Origin: Nymphaea colorata
Lineage: Eukaryota > Streptophyta > Magnoliopsida > Nymphaeales > Nymphaeaceae
Length of the DNA stretch: 64,000 nucleotides
Reading direction: 5' to 3'
Assembly (NCBI RefSeq): GCF_008831285.2
Contig: NC_045146.1
Coordinates: forward strand, 19,979,289 to 20,043,288
Position 1 is the first letter of the stretch. Each line of letters begins with the position of its first letter. The notes under the pieces are model-generated. The model ran no database searches and was not told where the DNA came from. It was given only the letters and a program-made list of their open reading frames with translations. Of the stretch, positions 24,134-35,429 are shown one piece after another. The translations under genes were made by a program, and so were the position numbers.

Positions 24134-25479
24134 GGTCCCCCCTCCCTCTCACGTCACCCTCACTTTCAATTCTCCGCTTGGGACGACCACGATGAGCTCG
24201 AGACGGATCCAAGCCGCAGCAGATACGTCGACTCTCCCTCACATGCGTTACCGCATCGGATACCCTCTTCCCCCTTCCTTCCTTGGGTCGCAGCGGTCCT
24301 CCTCTTTATTACGGAAGACGCTGCTGCTGCTGCTGCTGCCGCTGCCGCCGAATTTATGGCTCTGCGCACAAGACAAAGGAATTTCCTCTGTTCCTCACAT
24401 GAACCCATTGCCTCGTAATTGGAAAAGGAGCAGCTTCATCCCTCCCCCGCCCTTTTCCTTTTTTGAACGTTTGAAAAAAGTGGTTTCTCCCAAAGGACCT
24501 TGATACCCCTACCTTTCCTTCCCACAATTCGAATCGCCATGTCGCCTCGAAGAAACGATATTCCCAGCTCAGAGACTGTTCGCCTCGCCTACCCCTTTTC
24601 TTTTCTGTAATCTCCAAGCGCTTATTTTGATGGACGGCTGGCTGGGAAAGTCGTCTCTCTGCTGGGGCTGCCGGCGATATTTGCGGACAACAGAGAAGCA
24701 CAAGTTAAAAACGGAAACCAATCAAGCGAGTCTGTTTGACTCACCCATGGAAGGAAGGCAAGAAGATCGGAGGCAATTCACGCCAACACAATTGCACTCA
24801 ACTCAGAAAAGCACGAACCATACACAAAGCGAATGCTCCGCCACTTCCGACCCTTGCAGTAGCGATGTGGAGGAAAGACGGCGATTGGTGTTGGTACGAC
24901 TCCAAATTCCTTCCTTCGACCCGTCAACGCACCCAAATAGATTTGGATAGGCCCCACTTCACGTGGAAGGAAGAACGAGCGACTTTGACGGTGCTTGATC
25001 ATCGGTCCCCTCCAGATGGACGGTGGAGGATTCCGGTGTCCATAGACAGAAAGTCCCAATCACCCAAAAGAATAGAAAAGGCAAAAAATGATAACTTTCA
25101 CAACAGGGGGAGAGTTGTTTTAAGTAAAATAGGCAGCGCCTCCGAGGCAACCGTCTCTCTCCGTTTATTGCCGAAATACGTGCAGGCTCTCTCGGACGAC
25201 AGGGGAGGAGGCGTTCACATCCAGCCTTCCCACCCCTTCCTCTCCTCCGCACTACATTTCAACCTACTTCTCTTCTCTCTGTTTTAGTTTACAGCTCCTG
25301 ACCGTATTCCTCGGTGCTTCTCACAGCAGAGGAGGAATAAGAAGAAGAATAACAAGAACAAGAAGAGGATGATGAAGGAAGAGAGGGCTCGTTCAGAATT
25401 TAGCGTCGGGAAGATGCCTCGTTATTAGTCTCTCTCGTTCTCGTGACCTGTCTTGTCTTAGCTTCCCAAGGCGAGGGGA

Positions 25480-28400
25480 ATGGAAGAAGAGGAGGAGGAG
25501 GAGGAGGAGGAAGGGGTGATGGACACCACAATAGACGAACGAGACGAATGCTTTAGCTCTCCGTGTTGGGAGGTCGACCTGGACTACGAGTTCTCAGCTC
25601 CCCGTTTCTACGATTTCACGAGGTTGGAGACGCGCGACGAATCACGAGAAGCAGAGGCGTGGTTCGAAACCGCTGATAGCTACCCTCCTTCGCGTAAGAT
25701 TCATGCTCCCCTTGTCCTCTCTCTTTTGGTCGGAGGGCTTTTCCAACCTTTGCCTTCTCCTTTTGGTGCTTCTCTTTCCCTCTCTCTTGTGTGTTTAAGG
25801 AGACTTTCAGTTTATTCATCTTAACGTGCTAATCAATTAATAGTGAGGGTCTCTGCATAGAAATTGTTTTCTTTTTTCTTTTTTTAAGTCTCGTATCCCC
25901 TTTTCTCGTCCATGTTTCGTGTCTTTTCTGCGTAGAATTCTGTTTTGTACGGTATGGTTGATAAAATTTGTTTGCTCTTTCACAAGAAAGCGTGCCTGAA
26001 CATAGGCTGATGGATTTTTAGTCGTTTAGTTCATACCGGTTGATTTGAAAACGTGACTTGAACTACGAGTTCTCAGCTCCCCCTTTTCTTTTTTCTGTTC
26101 CATTCAATCGTGGAGAAGGTGCTTCACCACTTGTTGCTTTCGTAATTCTCGTTGGGTTATGTACTTCAGTTACATTTACCGTTCTGGTGCTGAGGCATTC
26201 TCTTGGCAAGGTAGGCTTGTTCGTGCTACTCGTTTAGAGGGGTACTGTTGGAGGTTTGGTCCGTTTCGTCGATATGCATTGGGAATTTGCTCTTTCTCCA
26301 TAATTTCTTCTTTTAAGGTGTGTGTGAGAAGAGGAGCGGTGATATCCCGCCTCACGACCCTCACTCCTCCGTTTGCAAGACGTCCTCTATCCCTCGTTTT
26401 CTGTTCCACCCTCAGGGGTGCAACGGAAAAAGTGAAGAATCCGTACAACTTCAATGGTTTTTTGTCCTGAAGGGTGTCATGCATTCGGGTTGGGTTGGTC
26501 CAAGGAGGCAAATTGTCTGTCTCAAACCGTTTGCTCAGTTTCCTTCACCATTCCAACCAGTCCTTATTACTGGCACATGTTAGTACACTAGCTTTGTTCT
26601 ATACGTTCACCACTTAACATCCACTGTTTCTGAACCTCTACTTGTTTGTTCCTCTATGGGTAAGTCAAGGAAATGGTAACCTTATATTTCTGAAGAACGA
26701 GAGCTTTGAATTATACTAGCGATCCATATTTTAACATATCCTATTGCAGCAGCAACTGCGGTAATTGTTTCCTTGTGATTAGATTCATCGTAACAATAAA
26801 ACAAGATTCCCCGTACAATTTTGATGCATGTTTATTCTAATTTTTGAAAATTTGTGGTTATGAATTGTCTGCCATTCGTTCAGTTAAAGTTGACATTAAC
26901 GACTGAATATTTTCTATTGCTTATTGCAGCTTACTTGTTAAAATTACACATGAGAGCAAACCTTCGAGAAGTTAATCGTACTGAACATAATGACTCCGTT
27001 CACATTTTGGCTGCTCATTCCATGACAAGCATGCGCACTGAGTTATCCCCAATGGATGAGGAGACAAATGGTAACTCGCAGTCTTTCTCGTTACTTATTG
27101 TTTGCATGGGAAGTGAGAACACTACGTTTCTAAAATATTTTGCAGTTCTGTGACTTTTCTTCTCTTTGGAAAGGTAACGATCTTGTCCCATGATGGAGCC
27201 AGGAATGTTTTGGCTGAGGGACACAAATACTTTGTGAACGAAAAAAACTTAAACATTACAATAAATATTATTATCCTAAACTAAAAGGATTGTTTAAAAA
27301 ACAAATTAAATAACTGCGGTCATGAATAACTTTACGATTGGCCTCATAGGGTTTTCATTATAAACATAAGCATGTGAAAAACAGAACCTTTCACGATAAA
27401 CATAAACATCATTGACCCATTCATCTACCATATCTGTTTATGACTTCAAAGAGAAAAGAAACTATCTAGTATATTTTATCCTCTCTGTTCGAACATAAAT
27501 CATTTCATCCATGGTGTACCAAGGATACCCCCACCAAACTGACCGTTAATAACAATGAAACGTTGTCAACAGTGAAAGTGTCCAAGCATTCAAACAAACA
27601 GTACCTTAAGGAACACCACATACTTGCATATTGTATTCCAAGTCTGTATGTTAAACTGGACTTTTATACTAACCATGACAACCGGATTCACAACTGGTTC
27701 ATATGCTTATGTGACAAATATAATTGACCTCCTATTTGGTTTGGATTGCATCCAAAAGGCATATAGCCCCCTCAAGTTTTTTTGTTTTCCAAAATCTTCA
27801 ATACAGGAGCCTTTTTCAAGTAACCCCACGTAGGATGTTACAAGAAGTGACATGTTTCTTCTAACCTGCTAAGGGAATCTAACGAATTGCTAGCTGCTCG
27901 TATATTATTTCATCATTACTTATTTTCATGCTTTATTTTGATGACATGACATAGATGCATTGTAAGTCGTGCAATTAACCTTTTGTACTTGAGTCAACTT
28001 GCCTTTCTTTTTCTGCTAGCATTACATGATGATGAGTTACTCAAGGCAATCTGATGATGTTCTTAAAAATTATGCTGTTCTGTTTTTTTTTTTTTTTTTT
28101 TTTTTGACAATTACAATCAAAGAGTTTCTACCTACTTATGCCTGTAAGCATTCAAGTGAAATGCCCAAAAACAGCTATTTGCTAAATTCCACATAGGTTT
28201 AGAATTTGGTTGTTAAACTAATTACGTCTATGTGCTAAATCGCGTGTTCTTTGTCAATAATTTTTCACTTTTCACTGGTTCACAGAATGCCATCTAATGC
28301 TTCACATCTCATTCTCTTAGGTTGCATTTGATAGCCTCAGTCTTATATCGAAGGATGCATAAAAAGGTGTATTTTGGGAGATCCTAGTTTAAACAAACTA

Positions 28401-31400
28401 AGGATCTCAATAGCATGAATTTTAAATCCATCCTACATATTAAAAATCGTGGACTTAAGGTCAGAATGGGGGTGAGGTCTGATCTTAAGTCCATGGATTT
28501 GAGATCCTAAGGATCTTAGATCACCGCGGGTCTTAGATCCACAATGAAACAAACACAGCCTTATAGTTTATATTCTTTTGCTTTTGCAAGTTCAATGGTC
28601 ATTTTGCTGTTGTCTAATCAGAACATTCATCAGAAATTAGGAACGGAAAGCAGTCTACTGGATTTGACTACATGCTCAGTTTTCCGCAAAGATCATGCAG
28701 TTCAACTGGTCCAAACAATCTTATCAGTGATCCTGACAGTGTAGATGCTTCTAAAGCAGCTGCAGTCTCTAGAGGTTTGTATTATGTACTTCCTTGCAGG
28801 CTTCTTTTCTTTGGAGATTCTGAAACTACCTTAATCTGAATAAGGTTCTTGAACGCATCCTCATGAATTCTGCTTTTATGTTTAAGTTTCCGAGTCTCAT
28901 TTTGCTTATGTTTCCTTATTAAGTTCCAGCTTACATACCTCAAGTTGTATCTGCTTGAGAGTGATGTTCTTATAGCTTACCTTCTTGATTTTCAGCAATC
29001 TTCATTATTTTGTATCCTTTGCTCTAGGAATGGTTTGTGACACTGGTAATGCACCAGATCCTCCTGGAAATAGGCAAAAGGCTTTGTCAAGTGCTCCTTC
29101 TAGAATCTCAACGCTGATGAAACCTACTGCAAGCCAATTAGCAAAACAGAAAGCGCCTGCTTCAAATTTCTCAAGAGAAGTGAAATGCTTCAACAAAATT
29201 TCTGGGAGGTACCAATCTCGTATCTGTTGGAAATTTTTTTCATTAGATTTCACTGAAAAACTGGGATTTTGTGTAAACTTAGGCATGTCGATGTAACTGT
29301 TTTCTATTATATGTTCTTTTTCTTTGATTTTGTCTTTTAAGTTTTAGTACTTGGTAATGCCTTTGGTTGTGATAATCACTCGTGAAGACTATTACTATCT
29401 TATGATCTGGCGTCTAGCTTGTATACTGGCTGTTATCAAGCAGAAAAGTTTGAAATGTATTTTATGAAAAGCAATAGTTGCTATTTCCTTCATGGATGAA
29501 TTTCAGGTTTTTTTTTTTTTTTTTTTTAAGTTCGTACATCATGCAATTTACAATCTATTCCATGGCTCTTACTTGTGATTCTTCCTGGTGAGTGTTTTAT
29601 AATTTTAGAAACCTTTCCATCTTTCTTAACATGAATTGGAAACTCAATTTTTGGAAGCGTTCAGGTGTTTTCTGATGAAGATGCATCACAAGCTGGTCTC
29701 TCAATCTAATACTAGCAACTGATGCTTCACACTTGCTGTTTGATCCATGTATATGATTCTTTAGAACAAGAGATGTTGAAATCTTTTATGTGAATTAGGT
29801 TTTCGTGGAAGCTGGAGTCACATGTGGTCTGCAGCTATAGTTTGTGTTCTGGCAGTATCTGTATGATTTACCTGACATACTTGACCTACCCTGCTCTTAC
29901 AGTTGCCAGATCCTGACCAAGTAGCTTATCATGCTTTTAGCTACTTAGGTTTAACTTGTTCAATGTGTTCCACTTTCATTTCTTGCCTTTTCTCATCAGG
30001 GATATAAACACACATGAAACGGGAGTGGAGAAAACATCTTGCAATGAATTTCAAGCTTCAAAAAGACAAAAGCTAGAAGGCGGTCACTTGCGAAAGGCAT
30101 GAAACTGCTAAATAATATAGTTTAATTATTTACATGGCATATGAATTTGTACTTCGAAAGTTTTTAATATGGAGTTATTTTTTGCCTTCATATGATATGC
30201 ACAAATATGTGATTTTGTTATTTTACAATCTTAAATTGTTTAAGTATCAAGAAAGTTGTCATACATTTTCAAATGCTCATGAAGTTATTTGGTACATGCA
30301 AATACTTCTCCAGTTTGCTCATTTTGTATGCTGAAAAGTTGTTACTCTTTCGGCAAAGCAGGTGCAACAGTTGCATGATAGGAAGCAACAAGCTACATTA
30401 CTTCACAAGTCCTCCAAAAAGGTATTGTGGGGAAGCACCTTTCCACTTGCTTTGGGGCACACATCAATGGTTCTAGTGGCAAGTGATTATCATTTGTAGA
30501 ATTTTTATATTCACCTTCTTATCTGCAGAATGGATGCACTGAGAACACTAATCAAGCAACGGCGTTGAGATTGACTGTGCCCAGAGAGCCTAAATTAGAA
30601 ACAGCACAAAGGGCTAGGAGAATTAGGTGCTTTTCCTTGTATTTGAAAGGAGTTTTCTGTTTATAAAATGAGTTGAGGAATGCTATTGCATGATTCCTTG
30701 CTTCATAATGCTGTCTAAGAGGATGCTTGTCCAATATTCAAATTTTCAGGGCCAAGAATTCAGTAGAGCATGATGAGCAAATGCATGCAAAAGCTCCTTT
30801 GTTCAAGGCTCGACCATTGAACAGAAAGGTCTGCACTTTGTTGGCTTTTCTGAGTTCACTAATTTTTGTTTTATATTTTAATGCTGAATTTGCCTTGATA
30901 TCTTATATTATGTAGATACTTGAGGCTCCTTCTTTGCCCTTACTTAAAAAAAGTCAACCCAGGTTACCCGTGTTTGAGGTATGTCTTTGTAAACTAACCT
31001 CTTCTTAATGGAATTTTCCTCAAATTTTTTATATGATTTTACTATATAGTGAGGTATTTATACTTTAGAGTCTTTCATCATGTACCCTTCATGGACTTTC
31101 TTTTTTATCTTTTCAGGAATTTCACCTGAGGACATCAGAGAGAGCTTTGCAACACCCCATGGGTGATTCATCAACAATGTCTTGCTTCAGTACAGATAAT
31201 GTAGATTTTTTTTTTTTCTGGCAGTTGGTTCATAACTTTGATGAAATACCATTTTTTTCTTTTCTCCATAATAGTATGTAAGTCATGCGTGGCAGTGTTT
31301 GCCTGTTTTATTGGTCAAGCATTGGAGAATGAGTTAATTTTGTGATATATTCAGGTCTCTAAGATGTCTACTGGAACCACCACAAGTGCCTGTGTTGATA

Positions 31401-34400
31401 CCAGATCATCACACTGTCCTTCAAATGATCTTCATCCAAAGTAAGCAAACCTTGATGGATACTACTACCACCTCTTAATCTGAACATCTAGATTCTGTTA
31501 TACCTAGTTGCTTGTGTTCAGGGAAGCTAAGTCACATGGGTACTTCAGTAAGGTCCACGTACCCGTGTCATCGTACCCGTGCGCAAAATGAGTACTTGGA
31601 CACACTTGGGTACCTTTAGATCCAAACTGCTTAATTTTTCTTTGATTTAATTTTTTCCACCTTACTAATAACATATAATGTTTTTATTTATATCACTTGT
31701 TTATTAAAATGTTGCTTTCATTTTAATTTTTTTTTGTATTATTTTGCATATAACATACATATATCTTGCCGTACCCCATACCCACGTTTTTTTAAGTTGT
31801 CGTGTCTGTACTCATACCCAAACTGTACCCATACCCATGTGACTTAGCAGGGATTGAAGCAATCATAAGTGCCACTGATGGTTACTTTTGCTATCAGGTC
31901 ACCGCTTCTAGTTGTTTATGTTAGCCGATTAATGGCTTTAAAAGTTAGACTAGATTGGAGGGGAGAACTTTTAAGTAAGAAAGGAAAAGAAAAAATAAAT
32001 TTTTCTTGAGTTGTTCAGCACATTGAGATTTAACTTTATATATTGTGTCCTTGTTGACCTCTCCCATGCCACTTGTAGGAAAAAATTGTGTTTCCACCTG
32101 TGACTGGTCTTGATTTCTGGATTGTACAGACCGTTCATTATGAGTTCTTTGTTTCCTATCCATCGACAGTTCGGTTTCTCTGTCTATACTTGATGCTAAA
32201 TGCCTTTAGGATTTAACTGCAATCTGCTTAAGTTTCATTCTGTTCTCTCCATGTATTTGCTCAGCAGATTCATGGCATGCTTTTATCTGACTCTTATCGC
32301 ATGAGGATGTAGATTTCATTATATTAAGCAGTTGGGTATGCTGCTTTTGCAGGTCAAAAGTGCTTGGTACTACCAAGCATGTCATCAATGGGCAAGGTCA
32401 CGTGTTCAAAGCCACACTATTCAATAAGAAGGTAGTATTTTTATACTTTTGCCAGCATGTTAACGTCATTGAAGAGCCTCACTTATTTGTACTCTTTTTG
32501 ACTGCAGATACTTCTAAGTGAAGGGGATTTCAGTATCTACCAGAGCTCCAAGCGGGAAGCCACAAAACCTATGGTATGTCCATCAGTGTGTTTTTGCTAT
32601 CATCTGAACTATAGTTTTCATGTATGTCTTAATAGTTGTATGTGTCTTAGGGGTTTAACTTTTCAACAGACAAACGGTCTCATCCGACCAATCCACCTAC
32701 TGAGTTGTTCAACAAGGTAGACTTCTCAGCTTCATCTGACATGCCATATCTTTTTTCTGCTGTTGGCTGACTTTTTCTTTTCTCACTTATTTTTCTAAAA
32801 TCTGTTTATTCTTTTGGTTGATTTAAGCTGTCCCTCAAATCTGAAGTTCAGGCCCATTATGCATCTCAGACGATCATGCACAATTCAAATGATTTGTCTT
32901 TCAAGGTTTCTTCTTCACACTTTGAATTAAAAAAAGTTTATTATCTTTGTTTTCCCTTATGTTTGCAAGAGTGCTTAGTCTTTTGTCTTGTTGTTAAGTA
33001 ATTTGCAGATGTGCAAAAACACAAAAGAAAATGAGAGAACTTTACTCTGTCGAGAGCATATGGTGGGTAGCATGCCAGTCAACAATGTTAGGGACGTTCA
33101 CCAATCTGTAGAAGCAGTTGGCTGAGTTTTTTTTTTCCTTGGTTTCCTTTAGTCAGGGATTCTACAGAATTTTTGTCTTACTTTTCCTACTCCCTCATTC
33201 CTTAAAATTTGTTTCTATCCTAGGTTTTGTCTGCACGTGAAGAGAGAAGACAAACCTTGAAAATTGAACCAAGTCAAGCCACTGGAGATGTAGGTGTAGC
33301 TGAAATGAGGTCTGTGCCCTTTTCTATTGTTTGGCATTGTATTAATATCATCTTGTTGTGCTATCAGTAAAGCCTGTTTTTGGATGATTTTATAGTAATA
33401 CGAGGAAATTAGGTGCTTGCTTGCATTATATGGATGCATAATCAGCACGACCTGTTTCTTGAAACAGATAACTTGCAAACTTTTTTATGGTGTAAGTTGT
33501 GGATATTGGTGATTAAGCCATTCTCAAGAAATTGAGGGTTCTTGTGTGTTTATATTCATGCATTTGTATATATACATGTATGTATGCCTGTAGCTAATGC
33601 ACTATAGTGTGTATATAAAATATCAAAAGTGAAGTAAGAACTAAAAATCTTTCATAGCAAAAGCATAGAATAGTGTTTTATGGGTCTAAGCTACTCCATC
33701 CGTGAGCTCAATTAAAGACTTCCAGGTTGAGTGAAGGTCAAGTCTGATCATTTTAGGTCTACTTGTCTGCCGTTGATATGGCTGATGATTCAATTTCTTA
33801 GTGCAGCTTCAGACCTGCATTAACGCAGGTGTGGCAACCTCCTTTAGGAGTCCTGGTAACATAGCCATAAAAATGACATCTTGGTGATTTTGGACGTAAA
33901 ATCCCTAACAAATGACTCAACAGTATAATTTTTGTTTCAGTAATTTGCTTCATGGGTGCGCATTGGGCCGGACCGGGCTGGGTCAGCCCGGTAAAACTGG
34001 GTCCGGGTCTGCCCAACGGGCCCAGGCTTGACCCGTTCTGGCCCGTTTATAATAAAAAAATATTTTTTAAATTATAAAATATTTTTAATATCAAATATAT
34101 TTTTTAAATGTTAACGGGCCAGATCGGGCCGGGATTTTTCGACCTGGACCCGAGCCCCCATCGGCGGCCTTGCCCCGCGCCCACCCTTAGTTTGCTTTTC
34201 TCAATTAGTAGTTCATGTTTCACATTTATCTGTTTCCTATCATGTTTTATCTTATTTTTGTTTCACTGAAGCCTTTACAAATAGTTTGTGAAATTAAGTT
34301 TCTTCCATTCTTTAATAGGATGGTTATACATTGACAAAGCAAGTGAAATTGTCATTAAAGGAATCTAACTTCACAAAGTGGCAGAAAATTGATTGATATC

Positions 34401-35429
34401 TCAGCATTTATATTCTTCAAATACCTTAGGCATCTTCGTCCTTAAAAGTGGAGTTCCATTTTAGATCCATTATGTGAATATGCTAGGGCATCTAGGTATC
34501 TACCTAGTTCACCTAGTTTAGAAACAGATACTGGTAGTTGTGAAGACTCCTGCATATTGCATAGAACTCCAATGAAACTTACAATATGTTCTACCATGCA
34601 TTTATGAGCTTCATTCTTTTGCTTCAGGTTGATTGAATAGCACACAAGCATGAAAAACTGGACATTTTAGTTCCCATCCGAGAACTACCTGATCCATACT
34701 GTTCTATTATGTTCTAATCATTGTGGTTGGGTCCCAGCAAACATTTTTTTTGTCCTCACCAGAAGTCCTTCATGTTACAACATAAGCATGCTGGACCGGA
34801 GAGAAACAAAGATAGACATGCCTGAGTGTCTGATCTCGTAGCTCATTCTCTAGCTAAAGTTTCTCAGCTATCTAACCATTATTTTCAAGCAAATTCCTTG
34901 TGATGTTGGGCAAAGTGAAATGTTAGTGTTGTAACAAGTGGTGAGAAGCTTTTCTTGGATGGTCAAGGCATGAGTGCGTTGATAGATGTCTGACTGGTAG
35001 AATCAACGACAGACCCTGATTGTTCATCTAATGCGTGGATGTGAATGTTCATTTTCACATGTTGACTGGTCATTTTCCTACAAAAAATTGGTGAAAATAA
35101 TTTTCCATAACACATGGATTTTTTAAAATTTATATTATATTCGTTAAATCTGTGCTAATTAAGGTCATTTGTTTGTGGTTGCCTGAATGCAGTTGCTATA
35201 CCTTCCTCTAACAGGTAATGGACATCATACTTCATCTGTGATGTGCATTTTGCAAGTGATGATATGTTTATTACTGTAATCATTTTGTTTTCTTCTATCG
35301 CTGTATGTTCATGCCATTGCCATAAGCAGTGAAGATCTATTTGGTGGTAAAAGGTCTTCCTGTAAGAGACGTGCTTTCCTAGTGGCTGGTGTATCTGAAA
35401 ATGGAAGATTGCATATGTTCCAGGTATGA
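25480..35429 (+). CDS. TPXL2/3: TPX2-like microtubule/Aurora-activating protein (TPXL2/TPXL3 type)
   Basis: Exons: 25480-25693, 26930-27070, 28622-28774, 29028-29208, 30000-30096, 30362-30421, 30529-30626, 30750-30828, 30916-30978, 31117-31200, 31355-31440, 32353-32431, 32508-32573, 32651-32716, 32828-32905, 33009-33062, 33224-33309. The last exon is either 34319-34334 (566 residues) or 35330-35429 (594 residues); both fit the phase. Residues 36-46 (YEFSAPRFYDF) match the N-terminal Aurora-binding motif of TPX2. STLMKPTASQLAKQ (198-210), LTVPREPKLETAQRARR (from 297) and NPPTELFNKLSLKSE (481-495) are plant TPX2 family motifs. Human-type TPX2 nucleates spindle microtubules and activates Aurora A under Ran/importin control; TPXL2/3 are shorter plant relatives without the kinesin-5-binding C-terminus, which fits the length here. 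The intron after 30096 appears to use a GC donor. A poly-Glu run opens the protein. Confidence 0.88.
26055..26082 (+). pseudogene. 28-bp stray copy of exon-1 sequence inside TPXL intron 1
   Basis: The 28 bases from 26055 match exon-1 bases 25576-25603 with two mismatches. The exon copy encodes the DLDYEFSAP part of the Aurora-binding motif. The flanking bases do not match. Confidence 0.7.
28320..28560. mobile_element. Tourist-like MITE in TPXL intron 2
   Basis: A 241-bp element with imperfect terminal inverted repeats: the left end reads GGTTGCATTTGATAGCC and the right end, reverse complemented, reads GGCTGTGTTTGTTTCATT. It is flanked by TTA on both sides (28317-28319 and 28561-28563), the 3-bp target duplication of PIF/Harbinger (Tourist) elements. 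The interior contains inverted copies of GATCCTAAGGATC-like words. It has no coding capacity. Its right end lies about 60 bp before exon 3. Confidence 0.65.
31526..31848. mobile_element. MITE with perfect 17-bp inverted termini in TPXL intron
   Basis: The left end GCTAAGTCACATGGGTA (31526-31542) is the exact reverse complement of the right end (31832-31848). AGGGA occurs one base outside the left end (31520-31524) and directly outside the right end (31849-31853), a possible 5-bp target duplication. Subterminal GTACCCGTG/TACCCATAC words recur. It lies between exons 31355-31440 and 32353-32431. The superfamily is uncertain. Confidence 0.75.
33954..34186. mobile_element. GC-ended MITE-like element in TPXL intron
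   Basis: About 233 bp starting GGGTGCGCATTGGGCCGGAC and ending GCCCCGCGCCCACCC, so the ends are imperfect inverted repeats (GGGTGCGC against GGGTGGGCGC). The GC-rich arms (GGGCCGG, CCCGG, GGCCCG words) flank an AT-only core (about 34045-34105). This pattern is typical of a non-autonomous DNA transposon. No clear target duplication was seen. Confidence 0.55.

Larger units (their letters stand above)
19140..25479. other. 6.3-kb gene-poor region
   Basis: No gene was recognised. Between about 21170 and 23100 the sequence is unusually rich in recurring short words (see the separate repeat entry). From about 23.8 to 25.4 kb the base composition becomes GC-richer, with a hexanucleotide run (24111-24133) and a CTG/CCG run (about 24320-24350), and several overlapping open frames on both strands that match no family I recognise. 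The last part is presumably the promoter and leader of the TPX2-like gene; the few hundred bases before its ATG are purine-rich (GAAGAA/AAGAAG). Confidence 0.5.

Noticed and set aside
26159-26583. Plus- and minus-strand open frames in TPXL intron 1
   Set aside because: Direct joining of exon 1 to 26930 gives the family sequence SYPPSPY with correct phase, so this stretch is intronic; no domain motif is present.
34319-34334. Taking the five-codon exon as the only TPXL end
   Set aside because: An equally well phased, longer exon exists at 35330-35429, so the end was left open.
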